NCBI RefSeq assembly: GCF_023073355.1
Contig: NZ_JADPJI010000004.1
Span: 124,001-188,000, forward strand
Reading direction: 5' to 3'
Length of the DNA: 64,000 nt
Source of the DNA: Bradyrhizobium sp. 199
GTDB taxonomy: Bacteria; Pseudomonadota; Alphaproteobacteria; Rhizobiales; Xanthobacteraceae
In this document: positions 36,548 through 45,283 of the stretch, piece by piece
Layout of the letters: each line of letters begins with the position of its first letter
Position numbering within the stretch: the stretch's first letter is position 1
Made by a program: the position numbers and the translations under genes
Notes under the pieces: generated by a model
What the model saw: only the letters and a program-made list of their open reading frames with translations
What the model was told of the DNA's origin: nothing
Databases searched by the model: none

Positions 36548-36563
36548 TGTTTCACGTGAAACA
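36548..36563. promoter_or_regulatory. parS site, perfect consensus
   Basis: TGTTTCACGTGAAACA is the exact 16-base parS consensus known from many bacteria. Confidence 0.97.
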
Positions 36564-36648
36564 AATGCAGCAAGTGGACTGTCTTATCCCGCTATCGACG
36601 ATCACCGTTCGCTTGTTCCGGGGCAATAAAGCGGATGTTTCCAGCGGC

Positions 36649-36664
36649 CTTTTCACGTGAAGCT
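36649..36664. promoter_or_regulatory. Degenerate parS-like site
   Basis: TTTTCACGTGAAGC at 36650-36663 matches 12 of the 14 core positions. It abuts the next parS directly, so it may be a duplicated, decayed site or a weak second binding site. Confidence 0.6.
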
Positions 36665-36680
36665 CGTTTCACGTGAAACA
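36665..36680. promoter_or_regulatory. parS site
   Basis: CGTTTCACGTGAAACA matches 15 of 16 consensus bases. It lies 42 bases downstream of the mnmE stop codon. Confidence 0.93.
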
Positions 36681-36722
36681 GAAACAATGGAACAAGCACT
36701 GTTCTACAATCAAGAACTAGCA

Positions 36723-38081
36723 CTACTTTCCGATGCAGAACTTCTGGAAAATGGCCCCAAGGACGTCCTCGACGTCCACCCGGCCCAATAGCCGACCCAA
36801 GGCATAAGCGGCAGCACGCAGCTCCTCGGCCGCCAGCTCCTCGCCCAGTTCTACAAGCTCAAGACTCCGGCGCAAGCTGCCGGACGCCTGGCGCAGGAGA
36901 TCGCGCTGGCGGGTCCGGGTCACCAACGCCCCCTCGCCGGTTCCGAAGAACTCCGCGGCAAATTTCACCAAGGCATTGACCAGGTCCGGAATGCCGTCAC
37001 CCCGGCTCGCCGAGATCCCGAATTCACCCTGCGGCCCCACCGGTCCGACCTCACCGAGATCGATCTTGTTGCGGACGATCCAGACCGAGCCACCGGATAG
37101 GTCGCTCCCGGCGCCGGACGTCGATGGCGACCGGATCGAGTTCAGGTCGACGGCCTGTCCACCCTCCACCAGCCACAACACGAGGTCAGCGCTTCCAGCC
37201 CGCGCCCGCGCACGCCGCACGCCCTCCTGTTCGACGGGATCGTCGGTCTCGCGAATGCCGGCGGTGTCGATCACAGTGACCGGATAGCCGTCGAGATCGA
37301 GCTGCACCTCGATCACGTCACGTGTGGTGCCGGCGTACGGCGAGACGATCGCAACCTCGCGACGCGCCAGTTGATTGATCAGCGTCGACTTGCCGACGTT
37401 CGGCTCACCAGCGATCGCGACCACGAGACCGTCGCGCAAGCGTTCGGCTTGTCCCTGTGCCGCAAGCACTTCTGCGATTTCGTCGTGCAGGGCTTTGATC
37501 GCTTTCACCGCCGGGGCCATCAGCTCCGCCGGCACGTCACCCTCATCGGAGAAATCGATGCCGGCCTCGATCAGCGCAGACGCCTCGATAATCCGCTCGC
37601 GCCAGTCGCGCGCGCGATCACCGAGCAGACCCTGCAACTGCCGCAGCGCCTGCCGCCGCTGCCGGTCGGTGTCGGCGTGAATGAGATCGTCGAGACCCTC
37701 GGCTTCGGTAAGGTCGAGCTTGCCGTTCTCGAATGCCCGCCGCGTGAATTCACCGGGTTCGGCCGTTCGCGTATTTGGAATAACCGAAATAGAGGCCAGG
37801 AGTGCCGCCAGCACCGCGCGGCCGCCATGGACGTGAAATTCGGCGACATCCTCGCCGGTCGCGCTGGCCGGCCCGGGAAACCAGAGCACGACCGCATCGT
37901 CGATCGGCTGGCCTGCTTGATCCCGGAGCAGCCGGCGACCGGCCTGCCGCGGCGCCGGCAACTTGCCCGCCAAGCTCGTCAGCGCTTGGCCGGCCTGCGA
38001 TCCCGACACGCGGACCACGGCGATCGCGCTCGGCGCCCGGCCGGACGACAATGCAAAGATGGTCTGGTCTCGCGGATGCAT
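36723..38081 (-). CDS. mnmE: tRNA modification GTPase MnmE (TrmE)
   Basis: A 452-residue protein. The N-terminal folate-binding domain starts '[23 protein letters not shown]'. The G domain has '[19 protein letters not shown]' (~226), '[14 protein letters not shown]', '[10 protein letters not shown]' and 'NKID'. The C-terminus is '[11 protein letters not shown]' with the essential Cys. It partners MnmG in tRNA wobble-uridine modification. Confidence 0.98.
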   Translation of the reverse strand: MHPRDQTIFALSSGRAPSAIAVVRVSGSQAGQALTSLAGKLPAPRQAGRRLLRDQAGQPIDDAVVLWFPGPASATGEDVAEFHVHGGRAVLAALLASISVIPNTRTAEPGEFTRRAFENGKLDLTEAEGLDDLIHADTDRQRRQALRQLQGLLGDRARDWRERIIEASALIEAGIDFSDEGDVPAELMAPAVKAIKALHDEIAEVLAAQGQAERLRDGLVVAIAGEPNVGKSTLINQLARREVAIVSPYAGTTRDVIEVQLDLDGYPVTVIDTAGIRETDDPVEQEGVRRARARAGSADLVLWLVEGGQAVDLNSIRSPSTSGAGSDLSGGSVWIVRNKIDLGEVGPVGPQGEFGISASRGDGIPDLVNALVKFAAEFFGTGEGALVTRTRQRDLLRQASGSLRRSLELVELGEELAAEELRAAAYALGRLLGRVDVEDVLGAIFQKFCIGK

Positions 38082-38402
38082 GGCCTATTTGTCCGGCTAC
38101 CGGCGAAAAGGCAAATGTCCGTTCGGGATGGCAAGAACGCACGGCTTGCTGCGCTGAATGCTGCAGCAAACCAGCATGTTGCGACGCAATATTACCTCAG
38201 AATTTTGCTGCGCTTTTCCCAATGCCAACCCACAAAGGGTACCGGCGTTTCAGAGATCATGCTTTAAAATCAGCAGCTTAGTCAAATGAGCGTGCCAGCA
38301 TAACCCGGCTTGCATGCTGCACATTCCTTGCAACAAGGCCGCACAACGAAAAGGGCGCCCGAAGGCGCCCTCTGAACTTGTGCAGTCTATGCTGCAGCGC
38401 AC
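38082..38402. other. Intergenic region: mnmE promoter side and rho terminator
   Basis: This 321-base gap holds no gene that I can support. The mnmE end of it is AT-richer and likely carries the mnmE promoter. The rho end holds the minus-strand terminator at 38348-38371. Confidence 0.6.
38348..38371 (-). terminator. Terminator downstream of rho
   Basis: AGGGCGCC and GGCGCCCT form an 8-base perfect stem with a four-base loop. On the minus strand, the direction of rho, it is followed by TTTTCGTT. Confidence 0.8.
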
Positions 38403-39668
38403 TCAGGTGTTCATGGAGTCGAAGAACTCGGAATTGCTCTTGGTCGAGCGCAGCTTGTCGAGCAGGAAGTCGATCGCGTCCATCGTCCCCATCGGATTGA
38501 GGATGCGGCGGAGCACGTACATCTTCTTGAGCACCTGGGGATCGGTGATGAGCTCTTCCTTGCGGGTGCCCGAGCGCGAAATGTCGATCGCCGGGAAAGT
38601 GCGCTTGTCCGAGACCTTGCGGTCCAGAATCAGTTCCGAGTTACCGGTGCCCTTGAACTCTTCGAAGATGACTTCGTCCATGCGGCTGCCGGTATCGACC
38701 AGCGCGGTCGCGATGATGGTCAGCGAGCCGCCCTCCTCGATGTTGCGGGCGGCACCGAAGAAACGTTTGGGGCGCTGCAGCGCGTTGGCGTCGACACCGC
38801 CGGTCAGCACCTTGCCGGACGACGGCACGACCGTGTTGTAGGCGCGGCCAAGGCGCGTGATCGAATCGAGCAGGATCACGACGTCGCGGCCATGCTCGAC
38901 CAGGCGCTTTGCTTTTTCGATCACCATCTCGGCGACCTGAACGTGACGCACCGCGGGCTCGTCGAAGGTCGACGACACGACCTCGCCCTTCACCGAGCGC
39001 TGCATGTCCGTGACTTCTTCCGGACGTTCGTCGATCAGCAGCACGATCAGATAGCACTCGGGATGATTATGCGTGATCGAGTGCGCGATGTTCTGCATCA
39101 ACACGGTCTTGCCCGTGCGCGGCGGCGCGACGATCAGCGCGCGCTGGCCCTTGCCGATGGGCGCGACGATGTCGATCACCCTTGCAGAAAGGTCTTTCCG
39201 CGTCGGGTCGTCGATTTCCATGCGGAAACGCTGATTCGGAAACAGCGGCGTGAGGTTGTCGAAATTGACCTTGTGCTTGGCCTTTTCCGGATCCTCGAAA
39301 TTGAGCGTGTTGACTTTCAGCAGCGCGAAATAACGCTCGCCCTCTTTCGGGCTGCGGATATGGCCTTCGATGGTGTCGCCGGTGCGCAGGCCGAAACGGC
39401 GGATCTGCGACGGCGAGACGTAGATATCATCCGGGCCGGGCAGATAATTCGCATCAGGCGAGCGGAGGAAGCCGAATCCGTCGGAGAGCACTTCGACGAC
39501 GCCCTGGCCGACAATGTCGGTCTCGGCGAGTGCGAGCTGCTTGAGGATGGCAAACAGCAGCTCCTGCTTGCGCATCGTGCTGGCGTTCTCGACCCCATTC
39601 TCCTCCGCAAACGAGACGAGCTCGGCCGGCGTTTTGGACTTGAGGTCTTCGAGTTTAATTTCCCGCAT
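38403..39668 (-). CDS. rho: Transcription termination factor Rho
   Basis: A 421-residue protein. The N-terminal domain starts '[25 protein letters not shown]', then the RNA-binding OB fold ('[35 protein letters not shown]'). The ATPase has '[17 protein letters not shown]' (~180) and '[18 protein letters not shown]' followed by the Q/R-loop region '[21 protein letters not shown]'. It unwinds RNA from stalled RNA polymerase. The ATG at 39668 is set by family alignment; the frame extends 53 codons upstream. Confidence 0.98.
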   Translation of the reverse strand: MREIKLEDLKSKTPAELVSFAEENGVENASTMRKQELLFAILKQLALAETDIVGQGVVEVLSDGFGFLRSPDANYLPGPDDIYVSPSQIRRFGLRTGDTIEGHIRSPKEGERYFALLKVNTLNFEDPEKAKHKVNFDNLTPLFPNQRFRMEIDDPTRKDLSARVIDIVAPIGKGQRALIVAPPRTGKTVLMQNIAHSITHNHPECYLIVLLIDERPEEVTDMQRSVKGEVVSSTFDEPAVRHVQVAEMVIEKAKRLVEHGRDVVILLDSITRLGRAYNTVVPSSGKVLTGGVDANALQRPKRFFGAARNIEEGGSLTIIATALVDTGSRMDEVIFEEFKGTGNSELILDRKVSDKRTFPAIDISRSGTRKEELITDPQVLKKMYVLRRILNPMGTMDAIDFLLDKLRSTKSNSEFFDSMNT

Positions 39669-39916
39669 TGGGGTGGTCCTGTGGGGTAACCTTGGGAGGG
39701 GGTGCGAGGAGGCTCTGAAATGCGGACGTGAGAAGGTAAGGTCCGCAGGTCTGGCAAGGTTAAGCGCCGGTGAGGCTTCAAACCTGATGCGGTGTCCGGC
39801 CTCTGGAAAGCTCAGACACAACCACATCCGCCTGCGTTGGGTGGGATATTGCCAATATAGAAAATCGCTTCCCGCTCCGCAAGCCGAAGCGCTGAGCTAA
39901 TCGTCGGGCGCCTTGC

Positions 39917-40351
39917 CTAGAACGGCTTCACGATCACCATGATGACAATAAAAATCATGAGGACGGTCGGTACCTCATTGATAATCCGATAGAATTTCTG
40001 AGACCGCGGGCGCCGGTCGGCAGCGAAATCCTTCAGCCAGCGGGAAAAAAAGCCGTGGACCGCCGACATCGCCAGGACCAGTGCCAGTTTTACGTGCAGC
40101 CAGCCGAACGAGAACCAGTGGCCGGACCAGGCCAGATACAGCCCGGCGAGCCAGGTGACGATCATGGCAGGGTTGATGATCGCCTTGAAGAGCCGGCGTT
40201 CCATCACCTTGAACGTTTCCGACTGCTTCGAGCCGATCTCGGCGTCGGAATGATAGACGAACAGCCGCGGCAGATAGAGCATGCCCGCCATCCAGGAGAT
40301 GACGGCGATCACATGCAGCGCCTTGATCCAGAGATAGACGTCTTCGAACAT
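39917..40351 (-). CDS. hemJ: Protoporphyrinogen oxidase HemJ
   Basis: A 144-residue inner-membrane protein with four helices. It has the HemJ signature 'YLWIKALHVIAVISWMAGMLYLPRLFVYH' (conserved His13) and 'GWLHVKLALVLAMSAVHG'. It oxidises protoporphyrinogen IX to protoporphyrin IX in haem synthesis. It lies upstream of rho on the same strand, and in this region many Alphaproteobacteria keep hem genes. Its start borders the putative origin. Confidence 0.93.
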   Translation of the reverse strand: MFEDVYLWIKALHVIAVISWMAGMLYLPRLFVYHSDAEIGSKQSETFKVMERRLFKAIINPAMIVTWLAGLYLAWSGHWFSFGWLHVKLALVLAMSAVHGFFSRWLKDFAADRRPRSQKFYRIINEVPTVLMIFIVIMVIVKPF

Positions 40352-40809
40352 TTTCGCGGCCCGGGTTTCTGTCCAGCGAAAGGAACTGGGGATAGTAAGA
40401 ACTCGTTAAGGTCTTACCGTGCACACATATCCGTCCGAAGCGCCTTCCTCAAACCTAGAATCTTAGATTCTTAAGGTTTGAGTCTATGTGACCGTGGATT
40501 GGACTCATGAAATTCTGTCCGCGAGTTCACGCGCGCTTGTTCACACCCATCAACATATCCCCGATCGCCCTTGGCGCCTTGCGATAAGTCGGCCAGCTTC
40601 AAAGGCTTGCGCCTTTTTGTCGGCAGCTTATCAAAGGGGTTGTCCGCGCAATCCCGTTTCCATCGCGGCCTGCCGGCGAACTTGTTCAGATGGGCAGCGG
40701 TGTGAAGAAAATTGGCACTTGTCCCGCCCCTGGTGTCGCGCAACCCTTTCCGAGGGGTTAAGCTCCACAGAAATCCACAATTCACACCGCCTTCATACAA
40801 AGAGTTTTT
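40352..40809. other. Candidate chromosomal replication origin (oriC)
   Basis: A 458-base gene-free gap between hemJ (minus) and the PPSR gene (plus). Caulobacter's origin lies directly upstream of its PPSR gene (CC_0001), and the genes on the PPSR side follow the same order here. The gap contains a 35-base palindrome, four GANTC sites in 49 bases, and DnaA-box-like 9-mers matching 7 of 9 positions at 40537 (TTGTTCACA), 40701 (minus strand, TTCTTCACA) and 40771 (AAATCCACA). There is no perfect TTATCCACA. Weak boxes are known for Caulobacter-type origins. The parAB genes and parS sites are 4-8 kb away. Confidence 0.6.
40448..40482. promoter_or_regulatory. 35-base palindrome with CcrM (GANTC) sites in the candidate origin
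   Basis: The outer arms CTCAAACCT / AGGTTTGAG and inner arms AGAATC / GATTCT give 15 paired bases each side, with a TTA centre and a 2-base bulge. GAATC (40458) and GATTC (40466) sit symmetrically in the arms; GAGTC (40480) and GACTC (40502) follow. Confidence 0.75.
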
Positions 40810-41649
40810 GTGCCAACCTCGAACAATTATTTCCATCTGCACCTCGTCTCCGACTCCACCGGTGAGACGCTGATCACCGTGGCACGGGCGGTTGCGGCCC
40901 AATACGCCAACGTGACGCCGGTCGAGCACGTCTATCCGCTGGTGCGCAGCCAGAAGCAGCTCGATCGGGTGCTCGACGAGATCGAGGAAGCGCCCGGGAT
41001 CGTGCTGTTCACGCTGCTCGAGAAGGATCTGGTCGCTAGGCTCGAGGACAAGTGCAAGGGGATCAACGTTCCGAGCCTGTCGATCATCGGTCCGGTGATG
41101 CAGCTATTCGAAGCCTATCTCGGGGCTGCGACCACGGGCCGCGTCGGCGCTCAGCACGTGCTCAACGCGGAATATTTCAAGCGCATCGACGCGCTGAACT
41201 ACACGATGATCCACGACGACGGCCAGCACGTCGAAGGTCTCGACGATGCCGACGTCGTCCTGGTCGGCGTGTCCCGCACCTCGAAAACGCCGACGTCGAT
41301 TTATCTCGCCAATCGCGGCATCCGCACCGCCAACGTGCCCTTGGTTCCCGGCATTCCGGTGCCCTCGCAATTGGAGACGCTGACGCGGCCGCTGGTCGTC
41401 AGCCTGCACGCGACGCCGGAACGCCTGATCCAGATCCGCCAGAACCGCCTGCTTTCGATGGGAAGCGACTCGGGCAACGACACCTATACCGATAGGCAGT
41501 CGGTCACTGAGGAGGTCGCGTTTGCGCGCAAGCTCAGCGCCAAGCATGATTGGCCGCTACTGGACGTCACGCGTCGCTCGATCGAGGAAACCGCCGCGGC
41601 GATCATGAAGCTTTACAGCGATCGCCAGCGCAACCGGCCTTCGGGATAG
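40810..41649 (+). CDS. Pyruvate,phosphate dikinase / PEP synthase regulatory protein (PPSR, DUF299)
   Basis: A 279-residue protein. The N-terminal '[23 protein letters not shown]' and the nucleotide loop '[21 protein letters not shown]' (~152-172) are diagnostic. The family is a combined kinase and phosphorylase that switches PEP synthase or pyruvate,phosphate dikinase by ADP-dependent phosphorylation. The start is GTG at 40810. It is the first gene to the right of the putative origin, as in Caulobacter. Confidence 0.96.
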   Translation: MPTSNNYFHLHLVSDSTGETLITVARAVAAQYANVTPVEHVYPLVRSQKQLDRVLDEIEEAPGIVLFTLLEKDLVARLEDKCKGINVPSLSIIGPVMQLFEAYLGAATTGRVGAQHVLNAEYFKRIDALNYTMIHDDGQHVEGLDDADVVLVGVSRTSKTPTSIYLANRGIRTANVPLVPGIPVPSQLETLTRPLVVSLHATPERLIQIRQNRLLSMGSDSGNDTYTDRQSVTEEVAFARKLSAKHDWPLLDVTRRSIEETAAAIMKLYSDRQRNRPSG

Positions 41650-41657
41650 CTTTCGCG

Positions 41658-42266
41658 ATGGGTCTATGGCTCGGCACATCTCCGTTGATCCTGGCCTCGC
41701 AGAGCAGCGCGCGAAAACTGCTGCTGGCAAATGCCGGGCTCGAGTTCAAAGCGATCACGGCCGATATTGATGAGCGCGCCATTCAGGCTGCGTCGAAGCT
41801 TTCGGACCCGCGCGAGATCGGCCTGCTACTGGCCGGCGAAAAAGCCAAAGCTGTCTCGGCGCATCATCCTGGCAGCTACGTCATCGGCGCCGATCAGACC
41901 CTGGCTCTTGGCAGCCGTCTCTTCAACAAGCCAGCAGGCCGTCCGCAGGCCTTGGCGCAATTGCGCGACCTCGCCGGCAAATGCCACGAGCTGAATTCCG
42001 CGGTGGCCGTGGCGCATGACGGCACGATCGTGTTCGAAGACGTCTCGATCGCCCGCATGACCATGCGAGAGATGACCGAGGACGAGCTTGCAGCCTATCT
42101 GGATGCTGCCGGCAACGCCGTCACCACCAGCGTCGGCGCCTATCAGCTTGAAAGCCTCGGCATCCATCTGTTCGAGCGCATTGAAGGCGACCATTTCACC
42201 ATTCTTGGCTTGCCGCTGCTGCCACTGCTTGCGTTCCTGCGACGCGAGCGGCTAGTTGCCGTGTAA
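41658..42266 (+). CDS. maf: Maf-family nucleotide pyrophosphatase
   Basis: A 202-residue protein with '[21 protein letters not shown]' at the N-terminus, '[18 protein letters not shown]' (catalytic Asp) and '[34 protein letters not shown]'. Maf proteins hydrolyse non-canonical or modified nucleoside triphosphates and can inhibit septation. It begins 8 bases after PPSR. Confidence 0.95.
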   Translation: MGLWLGTSPLILASQSSARKLLLANAGLEFKAITADIDERAIQAASKLSDPREIGLLLAGEKAKAVSAHHPGSYVIGADQTLALGSRLFNKPAGRPQALAQLRDLAGKCHELNSAVAVAHDGTIVFEDVSIARMTMREMTEDELAAYLDAAGNAVTTSVGAYQLESLGIHLFERIEGDHFTILGLPLLPLLAFLRRERLVAV

Positions 42267-42289
42267 ATGGTGGAGATGGCTGTAGGCTG

Positions 42290-42889
42290 ATGCGGATCCT
42301 GGGACTGACCGGCTCGATCGGGATGGGAAAATCCACCACCGCGAAACTGTTCGCGGAGGCCGGTGTGCCCGTCTACGACGCCGATGCCGCCGTGCATCAG
42401 CTCTATGAAGGTGAAGCCGCCCCGGCGATCGAGGCCGCCTTTCCCGGCACCACTGTGAATGGCAAGGTCGATCGTCCCAAACTGTCGGCGCGCGTCGTGC
42501 ACGATCCCGCCGCCATCAAGCAGCTCGAGCAGATCGTCCATCCGATGCTCGGCGCCTCCCGGCAAAAGTTCTTCGCCGAGGCGGAAGCGGCCAAAGCGCC
42601 GGTCGTGGTTCTCGATATCCCGCTGCTGTTCGAGACCGGCGGCGAGAAACGGGTGGACGCCGTGGTCGTGGTCTCGACCTCGGCGGAACTCCAGCGTGAG
42701 CGGGTGCTGGCGCGCGGCACCATGGACGAAGCAAAGCTCGACGCGATCATCGCCAAGCAGACGCCCGATGCGGAAAAGCGCCGGCGCGCCGATTTCGTGG
42801 TGGATACGTCACACGGACTCGAGCCGGTGCGCGCGCAAATCAAGCACATCCTGGCCGAGGTCGTTAAGATGCCGCAACGGCGAGCCTGA
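42290..42889 (+). CDS. coaE: Dephospho-CoA kinase
   Basis: A 199-residue P-loop kinase: '[37 protein letters not shown]' (P-loop at 8-16), '[24 protein letters not shown]' and '[16 protein letters not shown]'. It performs the last step of CoA synthesis. It follows maf after 23 bases; the aroE that separates them in Caulobacter is absent here. Confidence 0.97.
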   Translation: MRILGLTGSIGMGKSTTAKLFAEAGVPVYDADAAVHQLYEGEAAPAIEAAFPGTTVNGKVDRPKLSARVVHDPAAIKQLEQIVHPMLGASRQKFFAEAEAAKAPVVVLDIPLLFETGGEKRVDAVVVVSTSAELQRERVLARGTMDEAKLDAIIAKQTPDAEKRRRADFVVDTSHGLEPVRAQIKHILAEVVKMPQRRA

Positions 42890-42944
42890 TTCGCCGCCTC
42901 ACACGGCCCCCACGACACTGATCTCAAGCCACCAATCTCAAGAC

Positions 42945-43661
42945 ATGCGCGAAATCGTTCTCGACACCGAAACCACTGGCCTCGATCCGCTTCGCGGCGA
43001 TCGCCTGGTCGAAATCGGCTGTGTCGAGATGCTCAACCGCATGCCGACGGGGCAGAGCTTCCATGTGTACATCAATCCCGAGAGGGACATGCCGGCGGAA
43101 GCGTTTGCAGTGCATGGGCTGTCGGCCGAATTTCTGGCGACGAAGCCTCTGTTCCACGAGGTCGTTGACGAGTTCCTGGAATTCATCGGCGATGCGCCGC
43201 TGGTGATCCACAACGCTTCGTTCGACGTCGGCTTCATCAATGCCGAGCTCGATCGCATCAAGCGTGCGGCGATCCCGCGCGAGCGGCTGGTCGATACGCT
43301 GCTGTTGGCGCGTCGCAAGCATCCCGGAGTGTCCAACCGGCTGGACGATCTTTGCTCGCGCTATGCGATCGACAATTCACGCCGCACCAAGCACGGCGCG
43401 CTGCTCGACGCCGAGCTGCTGGCCGAGGTCTATGTCGATCTGGTCGGGGCGCGGCAGTCACAGCTGCTGCTGGCGTCGGACACTCAGGAGATACGCGTCA
43501 ATGCGGCTGGCGATGCGCCGCGGCGGCAGCGCCTGGTGCCGCTTGCGCCGCGGACTTCGGACGCCGAGCGTGAGGCCCATCGGGCCTTCATTGCGACGCT
43601 CGGTGACAAGGCGATCTGGAACGAGTATCTCGTCGCTCCAGCAGCCCCTCCAGCTGGTTAG
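42945..43661 (+). CDS. dnaQ: DNA polymerase III epsilon subunit (proofreading exonuclease)
   Basis: A 238-residue DEDDh exonuclease. Asp7 and Glu9 in 'LDTETTGLDPLRGDRLVEIGCVE', Asp in 'LVIHNASFDVGFINAELDRI', and the His/Asp of 'KHGALLDAELLAEVYVDL' complete the site. The C-terminal ~60 residues bind DnaE. The ATG at 42945 begins the domain. Confidence 0.97.
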   Translation: MREIVLDTETTGLDPLRGDRLVEIGCVEMLNRMPTGQSFHVYINPERDMPAEAFAVHGLSAEFLATKPLFHEVVDEFLEFIGDAPLVIHNASFDVGFINAELDRIKRAAIPRERLVDTLLLARRKHPGVSNRLDDLCSRYAIDNSRRTKHGALLDAELLAEVYVDLVGARQSQLLLASDTQEIRVNAAGDAPRRQRLVPLAPRTSDAEREAHRAFIATLGDKAIWNEYLVAPAAPPAG

Positions 43662-43677
43662 GCCAGATTTAGAGGCT

Positions 43678-44166
43678 TCAGGCTTGGCCGGTCTGGCCAC
43701 CCTGAGCGGCCATTTGCCGCTCCATGTTCTGGCGATAGAGACCAACGAAGTCGACCGGATCCAGCATCAGGGGCGGGAACCCGCCGTCGCGCACTGCGGT
43801 TGCGATGATCTCGCGGGCGAACGGGAACAGCAGGCGCGGGCACTCGATCATCACCAGCGGGTGCAGATTGTCCTTCGGCACGTTGGCGATTCGGAACACG
43901 CCGGCATAGGCGAGCTCAAACGAGAACATGATCTTACCGGCGGTCTCGGCCTTGCCCTCGACCGACAGCGTCACCTCGAACTCCTGTTCGCTGAGATTGT
44001 TCGCGCTGACATTAATCTGAATGTTGATCTGGGGCGGCTGGCTCTGCTGCTGCAGCGAGCCAGGCGCGTTCGGATTTTCGAACGACAGGTCCTTGGTATA
44101 TTGCGCCAGCACGTTGAGCTGGGGAGCCTGGGCCGCCTCGGGAGGGGTGCCGTTACCATTGGTCAT
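43678..44166 (-). CDS. secB: Protein-export chaperone SecB
   Basis: A 162-residue SecB with '[22 protein letters not shown]', '[31 protein letters not shown]', and the C-terminal '[39 protein letters not shown]'. It keeps presecretory proteins unfolded for SecA. It faces dnaQ convergently, as in other Rhizobiales. Confidence 0.98.
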   Translation of the reverse strand: MTNGNGTPPEAAQAPQLNVLAQYTKDLSFENPNAPGSLQQQSQPPQINIQINVSANNLSEQEFEVTLSVEGKAETAGKIMFSFELAYAGVFRIANVPKDNLHPLVMIECPRLLFPFAREIIATAVRDGGFPPLMLDPVDFVGLYRQNMERQMAAQGGQTGQA

Positions 44167-44575
44167 GAAAGTCTCTCCTTACCCGATCGGGGCTGAATTT
44201 CGCGGCGGTTGGCTAACATAGGGCCGCCTCATTCCACAAGGACGAACGGTCCCGGAGGGGGATTCGGGCCGCGCCCGCCACCGTGACGCTCACCCCCTTT
44301 TCCGCCAAGTTGCGCCTTAAACGATTGAAGATGCGCGATTTCCGGGCAGGATCGGGTTTCCCCTTAAGCATAAAACGCGCTACACTCGGCGCTGTGCCAA
44401 AAGGCGCCATTGGCCGGGCAAGATTTCGTGCCTACATCCCACGGACCTGACGCGGACCTAAAATGGCGATGTAGACTTGCCGTTCCCGTATGGAACGGTC
44501 TACTGGCCGGATTGATTTTCCCGGCGACGACCCCAAAGCGAAGACCCAGAGCAAAGACCAGAAAGCGAATACGAC
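44167..44575. other. Intergenic region between divergent secB and timA
   Basis: No gene is supported in this 409-base gap. An fxsA-type gene, often found here in Rhizobiales as I recall, is not present. The region contains promoters for both flanking genes and a strong hairpin at 44471-44503. Confidence 0.6.
44471..44503 (+). promoter_or_regulatory. Hairpin in the leader region of the Tim44-like gene
   Basis: CCGTTCC (44480-44486) and GGAACGG (44492-44498) are perfect 7-base arms around CGTAT; outer GTAGA and TCTAC extend the stem with a 4-base bulge. It lies 73 bases before the GTG start. It could be an operator or an RNA structure. Confidence 0.5.
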
Positions 44576-45283
44576 GTGGACATCTACACCATTATCTTCC
44601 TGGCGCTGGCGGTCTTCATCTTTCTGCGGCTGCGCAGCGTGCTCGGGCAGCGAACTGGAAACGAGCGGCCGCCGTTCGATCGGACCGCCGCCCGCAATGC
44701 GTTGGGGGGTGCCCAGGACAACAACGTCGTGACCATGCCAGGCAAGGTGATCGACCAGGCCCCGCTGGCGCCGACGGCCGAGCCGACCCCGCCCTCCGAC
44801 CGCTGGAAGGGCCTGACCGAGCCGGGTACCGTGCTGGCGCAGGGCCTGGATGCCATCGTCGAGAAGGATTCCACGTTCGATCCGCGTCATTTCGTCTCGG
44901 GCGCCCGCGGCGCCTACGAGATGATCGTGCTGGCCTTTGCCAATGGCGACCGCCGCGCGCTGCGCGACCTGTTGTCGTCGGAGGTCTATGACAGCTTCGA
45001 CGCCGCCATCAAGGAGCGCGAGAAGAACGAGCAGAAGACCGAGACCCGCTTCGTCTCGATCGACAAGGCCGAGCTCGTCGGCGCCGAGCTGCGCGACCGT
45101 ACCGCCCAGCTCACGATCCGTTTCGTCTCGCAGATGATCTCGGCAACCCGAGACAAGGCCGGCAACATCGTCGACGGCAGCGCCGATACGGTCGCCGACA
45201 TCACCGACATCTGGACTTTCGCCCGCGACATCACCTCTCGCGATCCGAACTGGAAGCTGGTTGGCACCGGAAGCGCGAATTAA
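44576..45283 (+). CDS. timA: Tim44/TimA-family membrane-anchored protein
   Basis: A 235-residue protein. One N-terminal helix ('IYTIIFLALAVFIFLRLRSVLG') is followed by a Pro-rich linker and a Tim44-like domain ('GARGAYEMIVLAFANGDRRALRDLLSSEVYDSFDAAIKERE' through 'DITDIWTFARDITSRDPNWKLVGT'). It is related to the mitochondrial import motor subunit; the bacterial role is uncertain. The start is GTG at 44576. The end overlaps the mltA start. Confidence 0.9.
   Translation: MDIYTIIFLALAVFIFLRLRSVLGQRTGNERPPFDRTAARNALGGAQDNNVVTMPGKVIDQAPLAPTAEPTPPSDRWKGLTEPGTVLAQGLDAIVEKDSTFDPRHFVSGARGAYEMIVLAFANGDRRALRDLLSSEVYDSFDAAIKEREKNEQKTETRFVSIDKAELVGAELRDRTAQLTIRFVSQMISATRDKAGNIVDGSADTVADITDIWTFARDITSRDPNWKLVGTGSAN

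Larger units (their letters stand above)
36405..36722. other. Intergenic parS cluster between mnmG and mnmE
   Basis: No gene is seen here. This 318-base gap contains four of the six parS or parS-like sequences in the window and must also hold an mnmG promoter. Confidence 0.85.

Noticed and set aside
40448-40482. ICE box for haem control of hemJ
   Set aside because: The arms resemble TAGAA/TTCTA, but the spacer is seven bases instead of three, and the palindrome extends well beyond an ICE.
40352-40809. Perfect DnaA boxes TTATCCACA
   Set aside because: None is present on either strand; only 7-of-9 or poorer matches occur. The origin call therefore rests on context, not on DnaA boxes.
44213-44410. 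Small minus-strand frame in the secB-timA gap as an fxsA remnant
   Set aside because: The translation is basic and has no membrane helices, unlike FxsA.
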